A DNA stretch of 64,000 nt. Origin: Sepiola atlantica (lineage: Eukaryota; Mollusca; Cephalopoda; Sepiida; Sepiolidae). Under the pieces are notes generated by a model, which was given only the letters and a program-made list of their open reading frames with translations, was not told the DNA's origin and ran no database searches. The stretch's first letter is position 1, and every line of letters begins with the position of its first letter. Location: positions 156,635,107 to 156,699,106 of the forward strand of contig OY744520.1 of NCBI GenBank assembly GCA_963556195.1, read 5' to 3'. Shown piece by piece: positions 12,158 to 21,745 of this stretch. The position numbers and the translations under genes were made by a program.

Positions 12158-12280
12158 GTTCGAACTCTACTTACCAGGCGCATATTTCTTCCCTCCGTAC
12201 TCTATTTCCTTAATACACTTGTTTCTCCTTAATAGCGTGTTCGTGTCTTCATTTCGGTCTCTTTAAACAGGACCACAAAA
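12158..12280 (+). repeat. 5' LTR of Gypsy A, second part
   Basis: This 123-bp block starts GTTCGAACTCTACTTACC and matches 21746-21868, both ending near AAACAGGACCACA. It completes the LTR interrupted at 8400. Confidence 0.9.
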
Positions 12281-12877
12281 AATTGGCGACGAAGAATTCG
12301 AAGATCTACTCTCTCTCCATTTTCTAACCATCAGACAACAATTGGCAATCTGGAATTACGTCAAATTCTTCCTATGTACTCATCTTTGAACAAACGAAAG
12401 TTTTTCGAATGAAAAAAAAATCCAGCGTAAGAAAAACACTCGCTAATGCACGAGGAATTTAAAGACGAACGGGGAGAAAGCTACACAATTACTAAAGTGT
12501 TAAAACAAGTTATCCAGCAGACAAAGAAAAAGAAATCTCAAAAATCGTATTTTTTATGCAAGTAAATTCACGTGATTTTTTTCTTCTTCGTCTCTTACGA
12601 AAAAATGTCAACTAAGTTATTTTTTCTAGAAGGACACTCGTAAATCATTATTTTATTCCGGTACTGAGTTAGGATTTTTAACAAAGGAATATAATACAAT
12701 TCTTTTTCTTTCTCCAAAGAGAAAAAAGAAAAATACTACCGCCGAAATTAAACACTTTATTTTTTTTGTCAAGCAAAAAAAAAAGGGGTTGACTTTTTTT
12801 TTTCTTGTTGAAGAACTAATTACGTTAGCAGCGTATTATAAAAAAAGACTGTATTGTATAAAGACACAGCAGTAAAC
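12281..12877 (+). other. Primer-binding region and leader of Gypsy A
   Basis: Directly after the 5' LTR comes ATTGGCGACGAAGAATTCG, the position of the tRNA primer-binding site. I do not assign the tRNA species. The rest up to the gag ATG is an A- and T-run-rich leader of about 590 bp without a gene. Confidence 0.6.
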
Positions 12878-13957
12878 ATGGAAGACTTCAGAGCTATGAT
12901 GTTAGAACTCGTTAAATTCCAAACCGAACAACAGGCTCAAATGGAAGCTAGGTTCCAAGAAAAACTGCTTATCCAACAACAAAAAGCCGACGAACAACAA
13001 CAAAAAGCCGACGAACAACAACAAAAAGCCGACGAACAACAACAAAAAGCCGACGAACAACAACAAAAAGCCGACGAATAACGACTAATAGCTGATGAAA
13101 AACAGCAAAAGTTTGAACAACTATTGCTACAAACAATATTGAATACGGGTCAAAATATCGAGAACGAATACGCATTTTCCCAAAATACTGTCTGGAGTAC
13201 AATTGACAGTTTTTCTTATTCTCCGGACAACGATAGGACATTCGCTTCATATTTTAGAAGGTATGAAGATCTTTACAACATAGATTGCGAAAATTGGGCA
13301 GACGCTAAAAAAGTTCGATTACTCCTTAGTAAATTAGGGACCATCGAGCATACAAAGTTCGTTGACTACATATTACCCCGTAGGACCAGCGATTTAACTT
13401 TCTCGGAAGCGGTTAAGTTATTGACGGAGTTTTTTAGTCCCAAAATTTCCTTTTTTCACAAAAGATGGAAGTGCATAAATTTAACGAGAAAAGATTGTGA
13501 GGATTACACGACTTTCGCATCAGTAGTGAATAAACACTGTGACGATTTCAAGCTTGCCGAACTAAGCGCAAATGATTTATAATGTTTAACTTTTGTGCAA
13601 GGACTGATATCAGCTAAAGACGCCGAAGTAAGACGCAGAGTTCTGAATAAACTAGAAAATGAGCCGAATATAACCTTACAAAAAGTCGCAGAGGACTGCG
13701 AGAGATTTGTAAGCGTGAAGCAAGACTCGAAAGACATAGAAGAATCGGGCATAGCACACATAAGAAAGGTACGACAAAAATCATATCCTAATTTTCCTTC
13801 AAAATCAAGTCAATCCAAAAAGAGTGACTATTCGCATTTTTGTCAACAACAAATTTCCCCAAGAAAAAACAAAATAAATTACCACCTAGCCCCTGTTCGC
13901 GCTGTGGGGCTCTTCATTGGAATATGGATTGCCCCTACCGGTTTAAAACTGGTTTAA
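12878..13957 (+). pseudogene. Gypsy A gag (broken)
   Basis: Gag forms the cytoplasmic virus-like particle of the retrotransposon. The chosen start is the ATG of MEDFRAMMLELV. A Gln-rich coiled-coil-like N-terminus contains five perfect seven-residue repeats (QQQKADE), followed at once by an in-frame stop (13079-13081). The same frame then continues past the stop. The capsid-like block (YFRRYEDLYNIDC, DYTTFASVVNKHC) is at 13124-13582, ending in another stop. A third frame, 13595-13957, continues with KLENEPNITLQKVAEDCERF. The closest relative in the window is element C at 3960-4508. Confidence 0.8.
12974..13078 (+). repeat. 21-bp tandem repeat inside gag
   Basis: Five consecutive copies of the 21-bp unit CAACAACAAAAAGCCGACGAA encode QQQKADE five times. 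The copies look identical to each other, in contrast with the decay around them. Confidence 0.95.
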
Positions 13958-14055
13958 TTTGTTACAAAATCGGACACAAGAGCTCACATTGTAGAGTAAA
14001 TAAAGGATTTACAACCGGATACAAATCGCAAGATCAGACGAACAGGATAGCATAA
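13862..14055 (+). pseudogene. Gypsy A gag zinc knuckles
   Basis: In a frame different from the preceding gag segment there are two knuckle-like motifs, CSRCGALHWNMDC and CYKIGHKSSHC. In the second, the usual second cysteine is replaced by isoleucine (C-Y-K-I). Such knuckles bind element RNA. A frameshift separates them from the upstream gag frame. Confidence 0.75.
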
Positions 14056-14345
14056 ACATAAGGAAGTACGTTCAAGTACAAATCCTTAACGAAAGAATAA
14101 AGTTACAATTAGACTCCGGATCTGATTTAACTATCATCAACCTGCAGACATAGAAAAGATTGGGTAAACCAACCATGTTAAAATCAAACAAAATAGCCAG
14201 GTCGGTGACTGGAGAAAAAATATAATTTGAAGGTGAGATTATAACTAACGTTAAGTTTAACGGGAAAACCAAAAAATTAAAAATGTTCGTGTTAAAAAAT
14301 ACTTACAATTTATTTGGGACAGAGTGGATGAGTCATTTTAATTCA
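14056..14345 (+). pseudogene. Gypsy A aspartic protease remnant
   Basis: The segment contains LQLDSGSDLTI, with the active-site Asp-Ser-Gly, near 14,103-14,135, and later a FGTEWM block typical of the protease end. Two in-frame stops interrupt it, one after INLQT and one in the GEKI-FEG stretch. The protease would cleave Gag-Pol in the particle. Confidence 0.7.
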
Positions 14346-14368
14346 TGAGATTTACCCATTAACGCTTT

Positions 14369-15091
14369 TTGCCAAAAAAAAAAAGCTTGACAACCGAAGC
14401 AGATAAATTAAAAGAAGATTTGAAAGAAACCTTCCCAGAAGTTTTTTTACATGGTCTGGGTCGATGCAAAAAGATGGCGGCAAAATGTGAATTAAAAGAA
14501 AACATCAAACCCGTTTTTAAAAAGAAAAGAAATGTACCTTTCGCCTCACTCGAGAAAATAAATGAAGAACTAGACAGACTAGTTAAGACCGGCATTCTTT
14601 CTAAAATTGAATATAGCCAATGGGCTGCTCCGACTGTCTATGTTAAAAAGAAAACTAAGGAGATCCGCGTCTGCGCCGATTTTTCGACTGGATTGAATGC
14701 ATCACTTAAGGATTATCATTATCCTCTTCCGTGCCCAGATGAAATATTTACTAAATTAAATGGAGGAAGATTTTTCTCCAAAATAGATTTTAGTGACGCA
14801 TATTTACAGATTCCCGTGGAAGAGGAAAGCTCGAAACTACTGTGTATTAACACCCATCGCGAGTTATACAAATTCGAGAGACTCGCTTTCAGTGTCAAGG
14901 TCACACCAGCCATATTCCAGCAAGTAATGGATACTATGTTGAACGGACTGGAATTGGCAATAGCATACTTAGACGACATCCTAATGACTAGTCAGACCAA
15001 AGAACAACACCGGGAACACGTCCACAAAGTTGTCTCGCGAATCCAAGAGTACGGTTTCAAACTCAAGGAAGCCAAATGTGATTTTTTATGA
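14369..15091 (+). pseudogene. Gypsy A reverse transcriptase
   Basis: This is the longest pol frame (240 codons). It shows the linker KINEELDRLVKTGILSKIE, then RVCADFSTGLNASL, the first catalytic block FSKIDFSDAYLQIPV, the palm block LYKFERLAFSVKVTPAIFQQV and the catalytic YLDDIL at about 14966-14983. All three catalytic aspartates are present. The domain would copy element RNA to DNA in the particle. The frame stops after KEAKCDFL and continues in another frame at 15088, so a frameshift or nonsense change truncates pol. Confidence 0.85.
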
Positions 15092-15713
15092 AGAAAATCA
15101 AATATCTGGGCCACATTATTGACAAAGATGGCAGAAGACCAGAACCAGAACGGGCTACTGCAATTCAGGACATGCCGGCTCCTGAAAATGTCGCATCTTT
15201 ACAAAGTTTTCTCGGACTGGCTAACTACTACCAAGTTTTCATACCCAATATGCATATCCTCCGTGCTCCAATGAATGTACTTCTGAAAAAAGACAAAGAG
15301 TGGGAATAGACAGCTGAATGCCAGGAGGCATTTTAGAAAACGAAAAAAGTCCTAACATTCGATCTTTTTCTAACTCCCTATAATCCAGACTTAGAGATTA
15401 TTATCGCTAGCGACGCAAGCTCATATGGCATCGGGGCATGCATTTTAGACAAAATGCCAGACGGGACTCTCAAACCAATAGCTCACGCATCGAGGAAACT
15501 GCTACCGGCAGAAAAGAACTGCTCCCAAATAGAGAAGAAGTCTTTAGGGATCCTATTTGCAGTCTCGAAATTCCACCGTTACATACACGGTAGATTTTTT
15601 ACCTTACAAACGGATCATAAACCTTTACTCACAATGTTTGGGTCAAAAGAAGGTCTGCCCGTACACACAGCTAACAGACTGCAGAAGTGGGGAACAATCT
15701 TTATAAATTATAA
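15088..15713 (+). pseudogene. Gypsy A RT connection and RNase H, interrupted by element B
   Basis: The first frame, 15088-15309, has KIKYLGHIIDKDGRRPEPE and LQSFLGLANYYQVFIPN, the usual RT thumb and connection. After a stop, RNase H continues with IIASDASSYGIGACILD, HASRKLLPAEKNCSQIEKK and LQTDHKPLLTMFG. The domain would remove RNA from RNA:DNA hybrids. It is cut after FINYN at 15713 by the insertion of element B and resumes at 19677 with FKMEYLPSKKICHADGLSR. Confidence 0.85.
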
Positions 15714-16068
15714 TGTAATTATATGTTTCTTTCTCCTGATTTCCTCGTGTCCGTACTCCTTATCGTAAAAAAATGTTACCACGGTCTTGCTCTGCCAAAT
15801 GATATCTCTCCGAGCAGTCTTTCATCCAGCGCACACTCCAACGTAGTCACCAACTCAAATCACCAACTCATAGTCGCCCACTTCCTTCAAAACATTCCCC
15901 TTTTATTGCCAGTGACATTGACATCATGCAAATGAGCATGCAGTGAGCTCTTTTGCCAGAGAGATCAGGAAGTAATGGGAGGTCTTTGCTATAACTAGCC
16001 ATTTCACTCAGGTTCTGTTTTTTATGAATCCATTCCTAGCTGGGATAAGTCATACTTTGCTAACCAGA
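15714..16068 (-). repeat. 3' LTR of element B
   Basis: This 355-bp copy matches 19308-19671 along its whole length. It carries a single CATGCAAATGAGCATGCAG stretch where the other copy has an extra ATGCAAATGAGC unit. On the minus strand its first bases are TCTGG rather than TGTGG, a small terminal change. Confidence 0.9.
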
Positions 16069-16234
16069 CGCCCCTTTGATCTACACGATCATCACTAGTT
16101 AGCCCATCACGTAGTCGCTCGACCAACATGGAGGGCGTCTCTCTCGCTGCGATCGCCGCGGAGCGTCTTCGTGAACGTCGCTACTTGGCTCGACGTCGCT
16201 GACTTCTTCTGATGACACCACTGCCGGCCGCACA

Positions 16235-17440
16235 TCAAGGATGTGTCGAGGGATGCCGTTGATGGATAAATTGTTCGGAGATTGGACACTTGTCACAATG
16301 CCCCTTCCCCCAGCGTGTGGTATAGCGAGCCTCAGGCGGTTTGATCCACACTTCCTCTCCCACTCGCACTGACGCTTGCTTCTCCCCTTCCTCCCTGACT
16401 ACAGGCGCAGTTCGGGGATGCCGCCACTCGTACTTGAAGACTGCCCTCTGCGGCACTGACTCCACTTTTTGCCCTGTCTTTTGAGCCATATTATACCAGA
16501 AGACAGCTTCTGGCGGTGAAATCTGGCCCCTTTCAGCTACAGCCTTGATTGTCCTGTGATGCCGCTCCACAATTCCGTTTCCGTCTGCTGAGCGAAACGC
16601 AGTTCCATTGTCCATCAGCACTTCCGTCACTGGACCCCTCTCTAAAAACACCTCTTCCAAGACCTTTGCAATCTCACCTGCGTTTTCCGCCTTGATCTCC
16701 CTCCAAATGGCCATTCTTCCAGGTCCACAGTCGACTATTGACAGGTACGGCCTCTGTCGATAGTGTGTCACGTCTATCGCCAACCTGCTCCAGTTCTCTG
16801 CCACCTGAACCTCACCAACTTCGTGTCTACTCGGCGCAGGGTCGACTGATTGAAACCGGTGGCATTTCTCAACCACTGTCCTGACGGCCTCCTTTGTGAT
16901 TCTGGGGTCCACCTTCCTGGCCAAGAACAAGGTTTTATCAACTCCCAAATGGTGCATGTCATGCAAATCCTTCGGAGTGTCTTTAACCAAGCCACATATT
17001 GCAGCAGCCGACGCATTCGGCCCCTTGAGCCAGGTCTTCCTCACCCTCGTCATCACATCTGCTCTGTTCCTCGCTGAGGGAACGATACTGATCTTGAGTT
17101 GAAGATCAAATTCCCTAATCAGCTCCCTTAACGTCATCAATCGACGCTTCACGAGCATCTTGGCGGCGCCTTTCGTCTTCACCCTCCTTTCTCTTGTAGC
17201 TTCGGACTGGACCCAAGAGGACACAGTGGCTGAGTCGGTCCTCACCTCAACATTCTGTAGCCCCCATTTCAAGGCTAAGTTGATGCCCTTCATAACCGCA
17301 TCCAGTTCCGCCACATTTATGTGAGCCACCTCGTCCTTCTTCCGCAACCAAGCTGCATCTTCTACAGTGACACCACCTATCTCCAAGATGACCCCCACTG
17401 CTATACTGCTTGCATCACATCACACAACACCTTCTGCACT
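16235..17440 (-). pseudogene. Element B RNase H and integrase
   Basis: The frame opens upstream of the first methionine with CDASSIAVGVILEIGG, the first RNase H aspartate, then AELDAVMKGINLALK and VRTDSATVSSW. The integrase follows: an N-terminal zinc-binding region with HHLGVDKTLF and VVEKCHRFQ, where the second cysteine of the C-x-x-C reads F. The core has AIDVTHYRQRPYLSIVDCG and LMDNGTAFRSADGNGIVERHH. The second aspartate and the glutamate are only about 14 residues apart, so roughly 20-30 core residues are deleted in frame. Integration activity is therefore very unlikely. Confidence 0.82.
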
Positions 17441-17721
17441 GTTGGGTAGGTGCCAAACACCTCTCACTGGATCCTCCCTCTTCACCTCTTCAATAATCTC
17501 TCTCATAATGTCCACAGTCTCTTTATCAACTCCATCCTCCCACTTCACTCAACTAGCTCGCCTTTTGATGTAACTACATGCAGTCCGCAGCCATCCTGCA
17601 ATCGAGTAATGGCCCAACAGTCTTCCGCATATCGAAAAGAGTTCCCGCCTGCTCAGTTTTTCAGACACCTCCGGGATTTCATTTCCCCTCCGGAACACTA
17701 ACCTTCCTGTCTGGTCCTTTC
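17441..17721 (-). pseudogene. Element B RT thumb/connection remnant
   Basis: This stretch lies between the RT core and RNase H on the minus strand and should encode the RT thumb and connection. Traces are spread over several frames with stops. It is assigned from position in the element. Confidence 0.5.
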
Positions 17722-18249
17722 TTAGTTGGAGCCCTGACGCCGCTCCCCCTCTAACGATTCCGGGCGTTTCGCGATTAACCCAAAGACGTTGAGGTGCTCT
17801 ACTACGTCCTTCGCAGTTGCCACCGTCTCAGCCACCATGATGTCATCTATGTAGGAACTGGTGGCTCTTCTGACTGCGTCCTCCTTGCTTAGCACCGGTT
17901 TGGGGAGTTTCGCCATGATCTTTGGTGCAGAATTTAGGCCAAAACCTAACCTAGTTAGGCAGTATGTTTGGCCTTTGTATTTGACCAGCTGGTACTTCCA
18001 GAATTCCTGCGAAATGTGGATCTGTATGTATGCAGATTTTAAATCCACAATCGCCGCAGCCTTTTGCATCTGCCTCCACTCTCGCATGGTCTCCCCGTCC
18101 ATCACATCGCCTCCCGTGTGACACGCAACGTATGCGTTCAGCTCCCTAAAGTCTAGTACTGGACGAACCTTTTGCTTAGTGGGCTGAACAACCGCCATTA
18201 ACGGCAGCACGCCTTCCACCTTCTTCATCCATGGTCTTAAAATCCCCTC
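17722..18249 (-). pseudogene. Element B reverse transcriptase core
   Basis: It has the template-binding block VRPVLDFRELNAYV, the first catalytic block AAIVDLKSAYIQIHI, LTRLGFGLNSAPKIM and the catalytic SSYIDDIMVAE. All three catalytic aspartates are present. It is in the same frame as the upstream protease region, separated by a single in-frame stop at 18250-18252, so a nonsense change splits one former pol frame. Confidence 0.82.
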
Positions 18250-18735
18250 TTAGATCCAACGGTCCATCTCCTTCTCAAATTCAATTCTCACGCCTCCTTG
18301 CAATGTATGCTCGTAGTATTCCACTCTGTTGTTTAGTACGGGGGGTTCTCCCTTCCATGCCCACTTAACTGTCCATTTCTCACCATTAAAGTGTGCAGAG
18401 AAATCTTGGTCCTCTATCATGCAACTTTTGTCTGATCCGGCCGTTCCTGTTCCTCTGCCACCTTTTTTGGATCGCACACATGCAGCCGCTTGATGTCCTC
18501 CAAATCTCACGGTGTTCCTATGTACTGTGACGCCCCCTAGTCGAGCAATTGCGTCCATCCCTAGCACCACATCGACACCCGTAACAATTTTGGGGACAGA
18601 ATCTGCTGATGTGGTCGACTTTCTCACAGCGCTAAAACGTGACTTCCGGCTTCGGCTCCCTGCACACCCTCGCCATATGCGGCCCTTGGCATCGGTAGCA
18701 TCTGCCAGCGAACCTGGGTCTCTGTCACAGCCCAC
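18250..18735 (-). pseudogene. Element B protease region and pre-RT linker
   Basis: The frame contains DVVLGMDAIARLGGVTVH, which resembles the C-terminal part of a retroelement aspartic protease, then a linker to RT (EYYEHTLQGGVRIEFEKEMD). The Asp-Thr/Ser-Gly active-site triplet was not seen in this frame. It overlaps the gag frame by about 11 bp (18725-18735). Confidence 0.6.
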
Positions 18736-19288
18736 TCGGCTCTTCGTCCTTCACAATCTCCTGCTGCAGTTTGCTTCGTTGAGCGACAGCTACGCTTCCC
18801 TGCTCACGCTCTTTTTGCCTGGCCAGCACCCTAGCCTGTGTAATCAACTCCGCCACCTCCATTGTATTTACACCAGGCAGTTGCTGCAGAGCTATGGAGA
18901 TATGGTCTGGGAAGCCATTGATGAAGGCCATCTTAACCATCCATTGAATCCTACTAGTGCCGCCAACTTCCGGATGTTTGTTTGCGAAAACATCGACAGA
19001 CTCTCCGGTCCACACCATACGGCTTAGGTTGACATATGCCACAAATGATCCTTCAGTAAAGGCTTCCTTCAACTTCTCCTCAATGGCGTCTGCAGACAAC
19101 CGATCCTCCTCCCGCATCTCCAAATATAGGGCCAGAGCATCACCATCAAGATACAGCGGTATCAAGCTGGCTACATCCGCGATATCCTGCAACTTAGCGA
19201 CAAGTTTTACCTTTCTCAGCCAGGCTACAACATCCCCCTCTCCAGAGAACGTCTTCAGCATTTCACTGCTGATCCTCTTTCCTGCCAT
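18725..19288 (-). pseudogene. Element B gag-like ORF
   Basis: A 187-codon frame starts MAGKRISSEMLKTFSGEGD only about 20 bp inside the 5' LTR. It has a capsid-like helical region (VVAWLRKVKLVAKLQDIAD, LIPLYLDGDALALYLEM) and a C-terminal charged tail. It is the only long uninterrupted frame in element B. No zinc knuckle is visible. A frame open at this length may still be defective, since the downstream pol is not. Confidence 0.72.
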
Positions 19289-19307
19289 AGTTCTCGCCGA
19301 AATAGCT

Positions 19308-19671
19308 TGTAATTATATTTTTTTTTCTCCTGATTTCCTCGTGTCTGTACTCATTATCGCAAAAAAATGTTACCACGGTCTTGCTCTGCCAAGTGATATC
19401 TCTCCGAACAGTCTTTCATCCAGCGCACACACCAACGTATTCACCAACTCAAATCACCAACTCATAGTCGCCCACTTCCTTCAAAACATTCCTTTTTTAT
19501 TGCCAGTGACATTGCACTCATGCAAATGAGCATGCAAATGAGCAGTGAGCTCTTCTGCCAGAGAGATCAGGAAGTAATGGGAGGTCTTTGCTATAACTAG
19601 CCATTTCACTCAGGTTCTGTTTTTTTGTGAATCCATTCCTGGCTGGGGTAAGTAATACTTTGCTAACCACA
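19308..19671 (-). repeat. 5' LTR of element B
   Basis: This 364-bp copy is nearly identical in order to 15714-16068. The 9-bp excess is largely one extra ATGCAAATGAGC-type unit. The adjacent TATAA (19672-19676) is the target duplication. Confidence 0.9.
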
Positions 19672-19676
19672 TATAA

Positions 19677-20522
19677 TTTTAAGATGGAATACCTCCCCTC
19701 GAAAAAAATCTGTCACGCTGACGGATTATCAAGACTCATTCCAAAACGTAGTGAACCGCTTGAAGACACTGTGATTTACTCCCTTCGATCGGAAGGAGAA
19801 ATTAATTCGACATTACGGAACACAGTATGAGAACTCCCTGTGTCACAGCACGAAATAAAAATGGAAGCCCTCGGTGACGAGTTTATTAAGATGACCAAAA
19901 CTAAATTAATTTAAAAGGACCAAAAAACTTCAGACATTTTCTCCCTATGCGATGAGGTACTCTTGTGTAGTAAGAGTGTCGTCATTCCCAAAACTCTTCA
20001 AAGGAGAATTCTGAAGGATTTCCATGTTGGCCACCTAGGGACTCCAAGAATGAAGAGCTTGATGAGAAGCTACGTGTACTGGCCTAACATGGACCAGGAT
20101 ATCGAGAAAATCGTGAAGACATGCAAGGGCTGTGCATTGGCAGCAAAGGCACCTCCCATCAAATACAGGCCGTGGCCAAAAACGGACCGACCATGATCCA
20201 AGATCCACATAGACTTTGCAGGCCCATTAGACGGTTTCAATTATTTAATTGTAGTAGATAGTTTCACAAAATTGCCCGAAGTGTGCCGACGCAAAAGTCC
20301 AACTACGGAAGTAACCATAAACTTCTTCCACGAATTGTTCGCTCGTTTCGGGGTGGTGAATTGTTTAGTCAGCGACAACGGAACACAGTTCACGTCCGCT
20401 GAATTCAAGGAATTCTGTGATACGTTCCAAATAGAACATATTACGATCCCAGCATACCACCCGAGATCAAATGGCCAGCAGAGCGTTTTGTCGATACACT
20501 GACAAGAGCCCTGAAGAAGGCT
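19677..20522 (+). pseudogene. Gypsy A integrase
   Basis: After the element B insertion, pol resumes with the end of RNase H (KKICHADGLSRLIPK), a stop at about 19828, then an integrase with the zinc-binding HVGHLGTPRMK and CKGCALA. The core has HIDFAGPLDGFNYLIVVDSF, VSDNGTQFTSAEFKEFC and HPRSNGQ. Just after that the frame shifts by one, so the catalytic glutamate lies in the neighbouring frame. A stop also precedes the core near 20194. Integrase would insert element DNA into the genome. Confidence 0.82.
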
Positions 20523-21037
20523 AGAGGCACTCCTACAGAAAAAGCCCTACAACAGTTCCTTCAGGTGTACAGGATCACGCCAAACACGAATACACTATCT
20601 TCATTATCCCTTGATGAGGTAATGTTTGCGCGCAAGATAAGATCCATCTTTGACAAACTGCTGCCAAAACAGACAAAACCGGAACGAACAAATGCAGTAC
20701 CAAGAAAACGTTACGTCCCAGGCGAAAAAATATTTTTTGAATGCTTTAAAATAATAAATCGTTCTGGGAACTGGGGACAATTGAGAAGCGGATTGGAAAT
20801 ATGGTATACGTAATTCAAGGCTCTAAGTTCTCTCATAAGAGACATTTAAATAAATTAAGAAAACGACTATCGGACGACACCGACAGCGCTCCCCAAGAGG
20901 AAGAAGAAATTATAGACACCATATATTACACCTTTGACATTGAGATCCCCCAGGCAGCTCCGGAACCAAGACAATCAAAAAGGAAGCGAAGGCTAACGGA
21001 TCTGATAGTAATAGACCCGAAAAGAAAACGCTATTAA
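20523..21037 (+). pseudogene. Gypsy A integrase C-terminal region
   Basis: Two frames (20565-20813 and 20801-21037) cover VYRITPNTNTLSSLSLDEVMF, KLLPKQTKPERTNAVP and a basic tail ending KRKRRLTDLIVIDPKRKRY. The tail ends 31 bp before the 3' LTR. The Lys/Arg-rich end is compatible with DNA or nuclear localisation function, but that is inference. Confidence 0.7.
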
Positions 21038-21068
21038 TTCTCCTGCGGAGGTAATACTTGGGAGGGGG

Positions 21069-21163
21069 TGTTATGGTGACTTACCTATGTAGAACATGGA
21101 CTCTTCCTCTTTGCTCAATAAATGCCAACGGCATATAACTTTCGCCGGGTATCCAGTAAGATA
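21069..21163 (+). repeat. 3' LTR of Gypsy A, first part
   Basis: It matches 8306-8400 in length and sequence, and is preceded by the purine tract GGGAGGGGG at 21060-21068. It ends with ATCCAGTAAGATA, the target of the LINE fragment. Confidence 0.92.
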
Positions 21164-21732
21164 CCCCCCGTTGCATATTTCTTATATGGGTTTTAAGTAG
21201 GGTGTATGGTATGAATTCTTATGGTGAGTATTGATTTACTCCTCTCCAGGAGTTAGGCACAAGGCCAGTTTTTATCTTACTCCCACAAGTAAGATGTGAC
21301 CCAAGGTCGGGTCGGGAAAGTGGGGTTTAAAAATTGCCTAGGCAGCCTCGTCGGCATTCCTCGGTAGGGGCGCCTCAGGCAGTAAGCAATAAACTTACTC
21401 CTCCCCAAAGAGGGGAGGCGAAGCCTGGGAGGGTGGGCCTCTTAGAACTGCACAGGACAGACCCATAGATCGGCGTAAATCAAGCCCTGAAGGCCAAGAC
21501 AATACCAGTCTATGGGGTGCAGTATCCATCGGAACAGATACTACACTTTGATCTTGACCAAATGGTGAGTAGCGATGGATGTATAGTATGAATGTGGTAT
21601 TTTGGTGAATGATGGTCATGATTGAAACTAGCTAAGTTGAGTTTTTTTAAGGTAGAGATGACCAATCCTTTCCCTCCCCCTTTTTTTGGCATTGTGCCAC
21701 ATTTTGTGTATTCGTTTACGCGAATAAATATT
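21164..21732 (+). mobile_element. 5'-truncated Tx1-like LINE 3' UTR in the 3' LTR of Gypsy A
   Basis: It is flanked by ATCCAGTAAGATA (21151-21163) and ATCTAGTAAGATA (21733-21745), a 13-bp duplication with one difference. Without the internal SINE and its duplication it is 228 bp and matches 11920-12144. It lies at precisely the same LTR position as the 3.7-kb LINE in the 5' LTR but starts directly at CCCCCCGTTGCATATT, as a strongly 5'-truncated insertion would. Confidence 0.85.
21231..21561 (-). mobile_element. U2 snRNA-headed SINE, copy 1
   Basis: A 331-bp insertion is flanked by the 10-bp duplication ATGGTGAGTA (21221-21230 and 21562-21571). Read on the minus strand it begins TTGGTCAAGATCAAAGTGTA then GTATCTGTTCC, closely matching the conserved 5' end of U2 snRNA, including the branch-site-pairing GTAGTA. 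The body after about 40 nt is not U2: it contains a CATAGACTGG/CCGATCTATG pairing, a GCCTCCCCTC/GAGGGGAGG-type hairpin and TTACTTGTGGGAGTAAG near its 3' end. A second copy is at 27934-28316. Confidence 0.85.
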
Positions 21733-21745
21733 ATCTAGTAAGATA

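Larger units (their letters stand above)
15714..19671 (-). mobile_element. Compact Gypsy-type LTR retrotransposon B nested in element A
   Basis: The 3,958-bp element has LTRs at 15714-16068 and 19308-19671 and a 5-bp duplication TATAA at 15709-15713 and 19672-19676. On the minus strand the LTR begins TGTGGTTAGC and ends ATAATTACA. Gene order on the minus strand is gag, protease region, RT, RNase H, integrase, as in Ty3/Gypsy. A short purine tract (AAAGGGGCG) precedes the 3' LTR. Element A pol reads into it on one side and continues on the other, so B is the younger insertion. The LTRs are visibly similar but differ at several points. Confidence 0.92.

Noticed and set aside
12974..13078. CRISPR-like array
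   Set aside because: The 21-bp units are contiguous, without spacers, and in frame with gag.
16850..17102. Plus-strand frames opposite element B pol
   Set aside because: They are shadows of the minus-strand RNase H/integrase frame, which has clear motifs.
18512..19529. Plus-strand frames of 171 and 190 codons
   Set aside because: They are antisense to the gag and protease region of element B and partly cover its LTR.
21221..21571. A functional U2 snRNA gene
   Set aside because: Only the first about 40 nt are U2-like; the Sm site and the later stem-loops of U2 are absent, and the target duplication shows retroposition.
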